Part shown: positions 58,017 to 64,000 of the stretch, piece after piece
How positions within the stretch are numbered: the stretch's first letter is position 1
Layout of the letters: every line of letters begins with the position of its first letter
Assembly: GCA_964553615.1 (NCBI GenBank)
Contig: CAZKMA010000015.1
Coordinates: 14,133 to 78,132, forward strand
Direction: 5' to 3'
Origin: DATKUC01 sp964553615
GTDB lineage: Bacteria; Spirochaetota; Spirochaetia; DSM-27196; DATKUC01
DNA length: 64,000 nt
Made by a program: the position numbers and the translations under genes
Notes under the pieces: model-generated
What the model was told of the DNA's origin: nothing
The model's input: only the letters and a program-made list of their open reading frames with translations
The model's database searches: none

Positions 58017-58870
58017 TATTTCACCCGGTCACGAAGAAAGGGCACTGCGAACGAGTCATCGATCTTGTGCCCGTCGGAGGATCTTCCGAGGCGTCTGTCT
58101 CTCCGTTGGAGTCCATGGAAATCCGATCCGGCCGAGACGACAATCTCGAGTTCCGACGCCATTTCTGCTATACGGACAGCGTCCCGATAGCGGACATTGG
58201 AATGAAAGGCCTCTACGCCATCGAGCCCGAGCCGCTTCCAGTGCACAAGCCGCTCAGTGAGTCCATTCCAGGACACGTACAGAGTGTACGGATGGGCAAG
58301 CACTGCCATTCCTCCCGCATCGTGGATCAGATCTATCGCATCCTTCAGCAAGGGAACCTCCCGGGGCACATAGAACGAGCCGTACTCTCCGAGATACTCC
58401 TGAAATGCATGCATTTCACTGCTTGCAATGCGTTGATCCACCATGTATCGCGCAATGTGCGGACGTCCCATGACGCCGTCGGGTGCATACGCGAGAACAT
58501 CTTCGTATTCCACCGGAATTCCTGCGTGCTGCATCCGGGCAATAATACTCCTGTTTCTCGCTTCCCGCAGGTGCACCAATCCGGCCAGCTGCTCTTCGAG
58601 ACCGCTTTCCCAACGGGAGAGTCCGAGTCCGAGTATATGACAGGTGCCTGCAACTGCGTCGTCGTCCGGAACATTGACCTCGAGCTCAATGCCAGGGATG
58701 ACCTGTATTCCATGATGACTGGCCGCGTCCATGGCAGCGGCGACCCCCCCCACGGTGTCATGGTCGGTCAGAGCAAACGCGTGAACACCAAGCTCGTGTG
58801 CGTGTCCTACGAGTGCTTCGGGGGCCATCGTGCCGTCAGATGCTGTCGAGTGCGTGTGAAGATCAACCAT
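58016..58870 (-). CDS. PHP-domain phosphoesterase (RNase AM / YciV-like)
   Basis: 284 residues from ATG 58870 (MVDLHTHSTASDG); an upstream in-frame ATG at 58891 adds seven residues. Metal motifs: DLHTHSTASDG, LTDHDT, PGIELEV, VLAHPYTL and SDFHG. Family members cut 3',5'-bisphosphonucleotides or short RNA 5' ends. First gene of the MCE operon; a functional link to lipid transport is not evident. Confidence 0.88.
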   Translation of the reverse strand: MVDLHTHSTASDGTMAPEALVGHAHELGVHAFALTDHDTVGGVAAAMDAASHHGIQVIPGIELEVNVPDDDAVAGTCHILGLGLSRWESGLEEQLAGLVHLREARNRSIIARMQHAGIPVEYEDVLAYAPDGVMGRPHIARYMVDQRIASSEMHAFQEYLGEYGSFYVPREVPLLKDAIDLIHDAGGMAVLAHPYTLYVSWNGLTERLVHWKRLGLDGVEAFHSNVRYRDAVRIAEMASELEIVVSAGSDFHGLQRRDRRLGRSSDGHKIDDSFAVPFLRDRVK

Positions 58871-59056
58871 TCTGACGGAAGGATACCACATCCGGGACGA
58901 GAGGAAAACGGGCGTATATTGAGAAATCTCTGTGCTTTTCGCGAAAGGCTCCGATATAATCTATGGGGGAACCGGCAATTGACCCGCGACGGTGTGCGGC
59001 TCGAAAAGAATCTTGATTTTATCTCTCACAGTGTTTAAAGTTTTAACCTAGGAGTA

Positions 59057-60076
59057 GTGGCCGTGCCGAAGGCGATGAACTATAAATCCAACTCTGTCAT
59101 CTACTTCCGCGGAGATGTCAGCGATCGGATTTTTATCCTCAAGTCAGGCAGAGTCAGTCTGAACTCCAATGACATAGAAACGGGCCAGGAAGTGCACGAT
59201 TACATCCAGACCGGCGAGTTTTTCGGCGTGAAGTCGGCGCTTGGAAAGTATCCGCGGGAAGAGGACGCTGTTGTCCTGTCTGATTCCGCCTGCGTTATGT
59301 TCAGCGTCCCGGAGTTTGAGCAGCTGGTTAGCACGAATACCCGTATCATCATGAAGATGCTCAGGGTCTTTTCCAATCAGCTTCGTCGTATTCACGTCAA
59401 AGTGCGCAACCTGCTGTCAATGGATGAACAGGGAAACCCGGAAATTGGACTCTTTCACATTGGTGAATATTATCTTCGTAAGAAGCAGTACGGGGAGGCA
59501 ATCTACGTCTTCCGACGGTATCTTTACCATTATCCCGGCGGAAAGCTTGCGGGAGAAGCCAAAAGACAGCTTGCACAGGCAGAAGAGTACGCTCAGAAAT
59601 ACGGCGCGGGAAAGGGGCCCAGCATTGCTCCGTCGGACATCGCCGGAAAGGCAGAGTCTGCGCCGCCGGCAGCCGACGGCCAGCAGGATCTTCCTGCCGT
59701 CGCTCAGCTCTACTACAACGCCGTGAGTATTTTCAGCCAGCAGAAGTACCAGGATGCGCTTCGGGAGTTCAAGAAGGTCGCACAGACGTCGCCCGACAGT
59801 GAGTACGCAATAAAGTCGCTGTTTGAGATTGGCAGGTGTCTCTACGGAATGAAGCAACTCGAGCCTTCGATCCGCCATTTTACCGGCCTTATCCAGAAAT
59901 ATCCGAAATTGAGTGAATTGAATGACGCGCTCTACTACATCGGCCGCAGCTACCAGGACCTCGGTGACCGGGGACGGGCCGCAAGCTTCTATAAAAAGAT
60001 CCTCTCCCTTCCGGCCGTCGATCAAACAACCGAGCGGAAGGTAAAGCAGGCAATGCGGCTCCTGGAGGCCGGCTGA
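59057..60076 (+). CDS. Cyclic-nucleotide-binding domain fused to TPR
   Basis: 339 residues from GTG 59057 with AGGAG. The cNMP-binding beta-roll is at about 10-120 (VIYFRGDVSDRIFILKSGRVSLNSND; TGEFFGVKSALGKYPREEDAVVLSD). The phosphate-binding cassette lacks the usual FGE..L...PR.A pattern (FGVKSALGKYPREEDAVVL), so ligand binding is uncertain. TPR/Sel1-like repeats follow (200-339; AQLYYNAVSIFSQQKYQDALREFKKVAQTSPDSEY). No DNA-binding domain. Next gene is one base downstream and encodes a Crp-like protein. Confidence 0.88.
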   Translation: MAVPKAMNYKSNSVIYFRGDVSDRIFILKSGRVSLNSNDIETGQEVHDYIQTGEFFGVKSALGKYPREEDAVVLSDSACVMFSVPEFEQLVSTNTRIIMKMLRVFSNQLRRIHVKVRNLLSMDEQGNPEIGLFHIGEYYLRKKQYGEAIYVFRRYLYHYPGGKLAGEAKRQLAQAEEYAQKYGAGKGPSIAPSDIAGKAESAPPAADGQQDLPAVAQLYYNAVSIFSQQKYQDALREFKKVAQTSPDSEYAIKSLFEIGRCLYGMKQLEPSIRHFTGLIQKYPKLSELNDALYYIGRSYQDLGDRGRAASFYKKILSLPAVDQTTERKVKQAMRLLEAG

Positions 60077-60077
60077 T

Positions 60078-60716
60078 ATGGATCTGAACCTCGCCGCCTT
60101 CGAACGATTTGCCGTCACCTTTCCGAAAGGTGACATTATCTTCAGCGAATACGAACCAGGGGACAGTTTCTATCTTATCCAGAGCGGCAGGGTCGAAATT
60201 GCCAAGATCATGGGAGATATCGAAAAGACGATCGATATTCTCTACCCGGGAGAGATATTCGGCGAGATGGCGATCCTCGAGGAAGCTCCGCGTTCCGCGT
60301 CTGCTCTCGCTGTAGATCAGGTAAAAGCGCTCGAGTTCAATCGAGCAAACTTTGAGATTCTCATGAAGGGGAATCCGCAGATTGCGCTGAAGTTGCTTCG
60401 TCTGTTCACGAAACGCATCTATGATCAACGGCGCCGATTCATGATCCTGACGCTCGATGATCCGCAGGCACGCATTGCCGACGTGTTCCTCATGTTGAAT
60501 GAGGGGCAGGTTCAGCAGAACGCCGAAGGTGATGAACGGATATTCGAGATTACAATGGACGATGTCGCCCATTGGGCCGGAGTATCTCCGGAGAAGGCGA
60601 GGGAAGTGCTGAACCACTTCGTCACGCAACGCAGGTTAGAAGTCTTCCCAGACAAAATTGTCGTTCCGAACATCAATGAGCTTGTCCGCCTTGTGAACGC
60701 ACGCCGAAAACAGTAA
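60078..60716 (+). CDS. Crp/Fnr-family transcription regulator
   Basis: 212 residues. cNMP domain (10-125) with full cassette FGEMAILEEAPRSASALA, a dimer helix, then a winged-helix domain (ARIADVFLML...MDDVAHWAGVSPEKAREVLNHFVTQRRLEVFPDKIVV). Should bind cAMP or a similar nucleotide. Likely co-transcribed with the cNMP-TPR protein. Its 3' end shows a 15-bp direct repeat with the DNA after the stop. Confidence 0.92.
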   Translation: MDLNLAAFERFAVTFPKGDIIFSEYEPGDSFYLIQSGRVEIAKIMGDIEKTIDILYPGEIFGEMAILEEAPRSASALAVDQVKALEFNRANFEILMKGNPQIALKLLRLFTKRIYDQRRRFMILTLDDPQARIADVFLMLNEGQVQQNAEGDERIFEITMDDVAHWAGVSPEKAREVLNHFVTQRRLEVFPDKIVVPNINELVRLVNARRKQ

Positions 60717-60729
60717 CGCACGCCGAAAA
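60696..60729 (+). repeat. 15-bp direct repeat across the crp-like stop
   Basis: AACGCACGCCGAAAA at 60696-60710 and 60715-60729, spacing 19. The second copy lies after the TAA. Confidence 0.9.
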
Positions 60730-60773
60730 AAAATAACGTACGGACAATACCGTATTCTCTCGGGGGGCGAGTA

Positions 60774-61583
60774 ATGAACTGGTTCATGGGGGCCGATCAC
60801 GCGTTGCAGGCACTCGTTGCCACGCTCTTTACGTGGGCATGTACGGCCGTCGGGGCCGCCGCAGTGTTTCTGTTCAAGTCTTTGAACAGAAAAGTCCTGA
60901 ACTCCATGCTCGGTTTCGCCGCCGGCGTCATGATTGCTGCAAGTTTCTGGTCCCTGCTTGCACCCGCAATTGAAATGTCGTCAGAGATGGGAAGCCTGGA
61001 CTGGGTCCCGGCACTCCTCGGTTTTCTTCTCGGCGCGGGATTCCTGTTTGGAATGGACAAGATTCTGCCCCATGTTCACCTCGGTTTTCCCCGGGAATCT
61101 GCCGAAGGTATTTCCACCTCCTGGCAGCGGAGCATTCTCCTCGTCCTCGCAATTACCCTCCACAATATCCCCGAGGGTCTTGCGGTCGGCGTTGCCTTCG
61201 GTGCCTTGGCAGCCGGTATGCCGTCGGCAACTCTGGCGGGGGCAATAACGCTCGCGGTCGGCATAGGCCTCCAAAACCTGCCGGAGGGGACTTCAGTCGC
61301 TGTGCCGCTCCGCAGGGAGGGATTGAGCAGAGCGCGCAGCTTCTTCTACGGTCAGTTGTCCGGTATTGTGGAGCCCATTGCGGGTGTGCTCGGGGCGGCC
61401 GCAGTAATCCTGGTACGGCCAATGTTGCCGTATGCGCTTGCATTTGCCGCCGGAGCAATGATTTTTGTTGTGGTGGAGGAGCTCATTCCCGAGGCGCAAC
61501 ACGAGGGTTCAAGCGACCATGCAACAATCGGTGCAATTCTGGGGTTCGCGGTCATGATGACGCTGGACGTGGCACTGGGATAG
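60774..61583 (+). CDS. zupT: ZIP-family metal transporter
   Basis: 269 residues, eight membrane helices. Metal motifs in helix 4 TLHNIPEGLAVGVAF and helix 5 GLQNLPEGTSVAVPLRREG, typical for bacterial ZIP (ZupT) import of zinc and other divalent ions. The loop HVHLGFPRESAEG carries metal-binding histidines. GGGGGG-rich ribosome-binding site upstream. Confidence 0.92.
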   Translation: MNWFMGADHALQALVATLFTWACTAVGAAAVFLFKSLNRKVLNSMLGFAAGVMIAASFWSLLAPAIEMSSEMGSLDWVPALLGFLLGAGFLFGMDKILPHVHLGFPRESAEGISTSWQRSILLVLAITLHNIPEGLAVGVAFGALAAGMPSATLAGAITLAVGIGLQNLPEGTSVAVPLRREGLSRARSFFYGQLSGIVEPIAGVLGAAAVILVRPMLPYALAFAAGAMIFVVVEELIPEAQHEGSSDHATIGAILGFAVMMTLDVALG

Positions 61584-61629
61584 ACAAAGGAAAGTGATTT
61601 TTCTGGTGTTTTCTTCAAGGCAAGACGAG

Positions 61630-61701
61630 AGCCAAGAGTGGGATTTGAACCCACGACCTGCTCATTACGAGTGAGCTGCTCTACCCCTGAGCTATCTTGG
61701 C
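61630..61701 (-). tRNA. tRNA-Thr (anticodon CGU)
   Basis: 72 bases, cloverleaf on the minus strand: acceptor GCCAAGA/TCTTGGC, D-arm GCTC...GAGC, anticodon stem GCTCA/TGAGC with loop CTCGTAA, T-arm GTGGG-TTCAAAT-CCCAC, discriminator T. No CCA is encoded. Reads ACG. Confidence 0.95.
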
Positions 61702-61822
61702 CGGAACGTGGCCACAAGGTATAGTCAATCAACAAAAAAATCAAGACACCTCGAGTACTTCTCAAGCCGATCGTCTTCATTCTATGAACAGTTGAGCCGA
61801 TATAGATTGCAGGAGGAATGCT

Positions 61823-62692
61823 TTGATTCGTGGACTTTACACCGGCGCGAGCGGAATGGTCGCCCAGATGTACCGAATGGACGCGTTGGCAAACAACATT
61901 GCAAACGTCGACACCACCGGGTACAAACGGGACATTTCGGTACAGAAGGCGTACCCTGAGCTTCTACTCCGAAGGATGCAGGACGATGGTGTACGATCGC
62001 TTCCTCTCAGCGGCACAGCGCCGCATCTGGGCTCTTTCGATGTGGCACCTGTCGTTGGAAAGCTTGGAACGGGTGTCGAACTGAACGAGCTCTACACGGA
62101 CTTCCAACAGGGATCCCTCAAGCAGACATCCAATCCATTCGATCTTGCCCTCCAGGGGAAAGGGTTCTTTGTCGTCCAGACGCCGTACGGGAAAAGGTTG
62201 ACGCGGGACGGCAGTTTTGTCCTCGGACCTGAAGGGTTGCTCGTGACGAAGGACGGTTATCCGGTTCTTGGCGAAAAAGGCCCAATTCACATCAAACTCC
62301 ACAATTTTGTCGTGGACCAGGACGGAAAGGTCTTTGTAAATGAGCGGTTTCAACCAAACCCGAAAAGACTGGTTTCTCAACAGGAGAATGCGTGGGACAA
62401 GACTACGCAGATCGATCGACTGCAGATTGTGGGAGTGCAGCATCCCCGGTATCTGAAAAAACAGGGGAATGATCTCTACATCGACACGCAGAACAGCGGG
62501 CCCGCGCAGATAATCGGCGGCGCCACGCGCCCGAAGGTGGAGCAGGGTTTTCTCGAGGGCTCAAACGTCAACCCGGTGACTGCCATGGTGAACATGATCG
62601 ATGTGAACCGTGCCTATGAAGCAAACCAGAAAGTCATTCAGGCAGAGGACGCGTCGACTGCAAAACTTCTGAATGAGGTAATTCGTGTTTAA
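61823..62692 (+). CDS. flgF: Flagellar rod protein FlgF-like (FlhO type)
   Basis: 289 residues from TTG 61823, six bases after AGGAGG; the nearby ATG is out of frame. N-terminal IRGLYTGASGMVAQMYRMDALANNIANVDTTGYKRD and C-terminal NPVTAMVNMIDVNRAYEANQKVIQAEDAS are the paired rod/hook signatures. The centre NPFDLALQGKGFFVVQT is FlgF/FlgG-like. Proximal or distal rod of the periplasmic flagella; operon flgF-flgG-flgJ. Confidence 0.92.
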   Translation: MIRGLYTGASGMVAQMYRMDALANNIANVDTTGYKRDISVQKAYPELLLRRMQDDGVRSLPLSGTAPHLGSFDVAPVVGKLGTGVELNELYTDFQQGSLKQTSNPFDLALQGKGFFVVQTPYGKRLTRDGSFVLGPEGLLVTKDGYPVLGEKGPIHIKLHNFVVDQDGKVFVNERFQPNPKRLVSQQENAWDKTTQIDRLQIVGVQHPRYLKKQGNDLYIDTQNSGPAQIIGGATRPKVEQGFLEGSNVNPVTAMVNMIDVNRAYEANQKVIQAEDASTAKLLNEVIRV

Positions 62693-62704
62693 GGAGCATA
62701 ATAT

Positions 62705-63499
62705 ATGATGCGCGCGCTCTGGACTGCCGCCTCCGGGATGATCGGACAGCAGTTCAACATTGACACTATTGCAAACAACCTTTCCAACGTGAATACAACC
62801 GGATTCAAGAAGAATCGTCCCGATTTCGAAGATCTGTTGTATCAGACGGTCAAAACTGCCGGCACACCTGCCACGGACTTGACGCTGGTTCCGGTTGGAG
62901 TACAGATCGGACACGGTGTGAAGGTCTCGGCAACGCAGAAGATAAATACGCAGGGTGCGCTTCAGCAGACGGACAATGTTTCAGACATGGCAATCGAAGG
63001 GGAAGGGTACTTCCGGGTTCTCACCTACGATGGCTCCTATGCCTACACGCGCGATGGCTCCTTCAAAATTGACTCGAACGGCCAGTTCGTCACCTCGGAC
63101 GGCTATAAGCTGGTTCCCGAGATTATTATGCCGAAGGGATTCATCCGGGATTCAGTCTCCGTATCCCAGGATGGACGGGTTACCGTCAAGATTCCCGGTC
63201 GCCAGGACCCAGTGGACGTCGGGCAAATTGAATTGTATCGGTTTGTGAATCCTGCCGGACTGAACGCCGTCGGCCAGAACCTCTTGAAGGTTACCAGTGC
63301 ATCGGGTGACCCTATCGGCGGTCAACCCGGTTACAACGGTATGGGAAAGGTCCTGCACAAGTACCTCGAAATGTCAAACGTGCAGATTGTTCAGGAAATG
63401 GTCAACATGATTGTTGCACAGCGCGCGTATGAAACCAATTCCAAAGCAATCCAGACGTCCGACACCATGCTCGGAATAGCAAACAACCTGAAGCGATAG
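62705..63499 (+). CDS. flgG: Flagellar distal rod protein FlgG
   Basis: 264 residues, standard FlgG length. MMRALWTAASGMIGQQFNIDTIANNLSNVNTTGFKKNRPDFEDLLYQ, DMAIEGEGYFRVLTYDGSYAYTRDGSFKIDSNGQFVTSDGYKL and VQIVQEMVNMIVAQRAYETNSKAIQTSDTML. AAGGAG upstream; 12 bp after flgF. Confidence 0.96.
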   Translation: MMRALWTAASGMIGQQFNIDTIANNLSNVNTTGFKKNRPDFEDLLYQTVKTAGTPATDLTLVPVGVQIGHGVKVSATQKINTQGALQQTDNVSDMAIEGEGYFRVLTYDGSYAYTRDGSFKIDSNGQFVTSDGYKLVPEIIMPKGFIRDSVSVSQDGRVTVKIPGRQDPVDVGQIELYRFVNPAGLNAVGQNLLKVTSASGDPIGGQPGYNGMGKVLHKYLEMSNVQIVQEMVNMIVAQRAYETNSKAIQTSDTMLGIANNLKR

Positions 63500-63511
63500 G
63501 GAGAATAGTGC

Positions 63512-63895
63512 ATGAGTAGTGTCTTTACCGATCTTTCCCGTTTCGTACCAATGCAGGATGCCCAGGACGCCCGGTTCTCCGCGCGTCTTACGCAGGCGAA
63601 ACAACAGTTGCAGGCAGCCGGGAAAGGCGCGGAGAAAGCGAAAGGGGGCAAGGATCCTGCCCTGCTGCGCGCGTGCACCGATTTCGAGGCAATTTTCATC
63701 AAACAGATGCTGAACGCCATGCGCAAGACGATCGACAAAAAGAACGACCTCATCCAGCCGGATATGGCCAACAACATCTTTGAGGACATGCTCTATGATG
63801 AATATTCTCGAAAGATGGCAAAGACCGGACATTTCGGAATTGCGGACATGTTGTACAACCAGTTTACGCAAAAAACGATACAGCCGACTGCATAA
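63512..63895 (+). CDS. flgJ: FlgJ rod-binding domain protein (no muramidase domain)
   Basis: 127 residues; enterobacterial FlgJ is about 310. Only the rod-capping half is present (ACTDFEAIFIKQMLNAMRKTI; FEDMLYDEYSRKMAKTGHFGIADMLYNQF), the usual spirochaete form. The wall-opening hydrolase must come from another gene. Confidence 0.92.
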   Translation: MSSVFTDLSRFVPMQDAQDARFSARLTQAKQQLQAAGKGAEKAKGGKDPALLRACTDFEAIFIKQMLNAMRKTIDKKNDLIQPDMANNIFEDMLYDEYSRKMAKTGHFGIADMLYNQFTQKTIQPTA

Positions 63896-63923
63896 CATAT
63901 GTATAGTATTGAGCCTTCAACAG

Positions 63924-63964
63924 CGCTTCGGACCAAAATCCGAGGCGTTTTCTTTCTGTTTTTT
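63924..63964 (+). terminator. Intrinsic terminator of the flagellar rod operon
   Basis: Nine-bp stem CGCTTCGGA / TCCGAGGCG (one G-U) with loop CCAAAA, followed by TTTTCTTTCTGTTTTTT. Confidence 0.85.
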
Positions 63965-63993
63965 GCGTTATCTGTGATACGGGTGTGTATAAT
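63963..63993 (+). promoter_or_regulatory. Possible promoter for a gene beyond the window
   Basis: Perfect TATAAT at 63988-63993 with a weak TTGCGT 19 bp upstream, directly after the terminator. Confidence 0.35.
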
Positions 63994-64000
63994 AAATCGC

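Noticed and set aside
58961..59040. GC-rich leader before the cNMP-TPR gene as a riboswitch
   Set aside because: A TATAAT (58955) and a structured-looking leader are present, but I could not match any riboswitch class; covariance search would decide.
61352..61780. 142-residue minus-strand frame covering the tRNA
   Set aside because: It includes SSGVEQLTRNEQVVGSNPTLGS, a typical false translation through a tRNA gene, and lies opposite the ZIP transporter.
61766..61803. Two GCCGAT motifs before flgF as a sigma28 promoter
   Set aside because: GCCGATAT at 61796 resembles the flagellar sigma28 -10, but no TAAA-type -35 is at the right distance and the start site would fall almost on the ribosome-binding site.
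1..64000. Mobile elements, integrases, prophage, toxin-antitoxin or restriction genes
   Set aside because: None of these families was recognised; gene order and coding style look chromosomal throughout.

Overview
The window is a dense, mid-GC bacterial chromosome segment that reads as a spirochaete, most likely a free-living Spirochaetaceae member rather than a host-restricted Treponema or Borrelia. The assignment rests on a P83/100-family antigen homologue, a fused PyrB-PyrI aspartate carbamoyltransferase, two apolipoprotein N-acyltransferase paralogues, two bactofilins, a spirochaete-style flgF-flgG-flgJ rod cluster and many tetratricopeptide proteins. There is no sign of a prophage, insertion sequence, CRISPR array or rRNA operon. 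About 60 protein genes and one tRNA fill over 95% of the sequence.

Layout. 1-1.9 kb: purF (cut by the window edge) and a TatD hydrolase on the minus strand. 2.1-5.2 kb: a plus-strand run of a degenerate M23 protein, bactofilin, YaaR and RicT. 5.2-9.0 kb: a two-subunit ABC exporter (minus). 9.2-16.5 kb: EamA transporter, a tiny Cys4 protein, PlsC, ribosomal protein S20, HU/IHF, Lnt, a response regulator, a small TPR protein, a second bactofilin and CinA. 16.5-19 kb: Rho with a long leader, then L31. 19-25.5 kb: a second Lnt (minus), a galactokinase-like protein lacking the usual catalytic residues, SurE, a TPR protein and a TPR/beta-propeller/vWA secreted protein. 25.7-29.2 kb: ClpS-ClpA-Aat, a complete bacterial N-degron pathway. 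29.2-32 kb: nucleoside kinase and HD-GYP-like protein (minus). 32.1-38.4 kb: membrane/TPR-like protein and aminotransferase, then GltX, GlyRS and TyrRS. 38.4-43.6 kb: ABC importer pair, a lipoprotein, an RlmK-type methyltransferase, Rex and a TrmA/RlmD-type methyltransferase. 43.6-48.7 kb: a PQQ-type propeller protein, the P83/100 homologue and PyrBI. 48.7-51.7 kb: penicillin-binding protein 1A and a ParB-like protein (minus). 51.9-58.9 kb: one long minus-strand operon PHP-MlaE-MlaF-MlaD-TPR lipoprotein-membrane protein-LysM/M23-PEGA-like protein. 59-64 kb: two cyclic-nucleotide-binding proteins, a ZIP transporter, tRNA-Thr(CGU) and the flagellar rod genes.

The dominant theme is cell envelope and cell shape: two M23 proteins (one apparently inactive), two bactofilins, PBP1A, lipoprotein maturation, MCE lipid transport and flagellar rod proteins. 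A second theme is enzyme families in which a metal-binding or catalytic residue is changed (TatD, M23, galactokinase, HD-GYP). Two further patterns stand out. Several unrelated proteins carry in-frame minisatellites whose unit is almost always 18 bp. The small protein made with PBP1A keeps the ParB CTP-binding motifs but has a basic amphipathic tail in place of the DNA-binding half.
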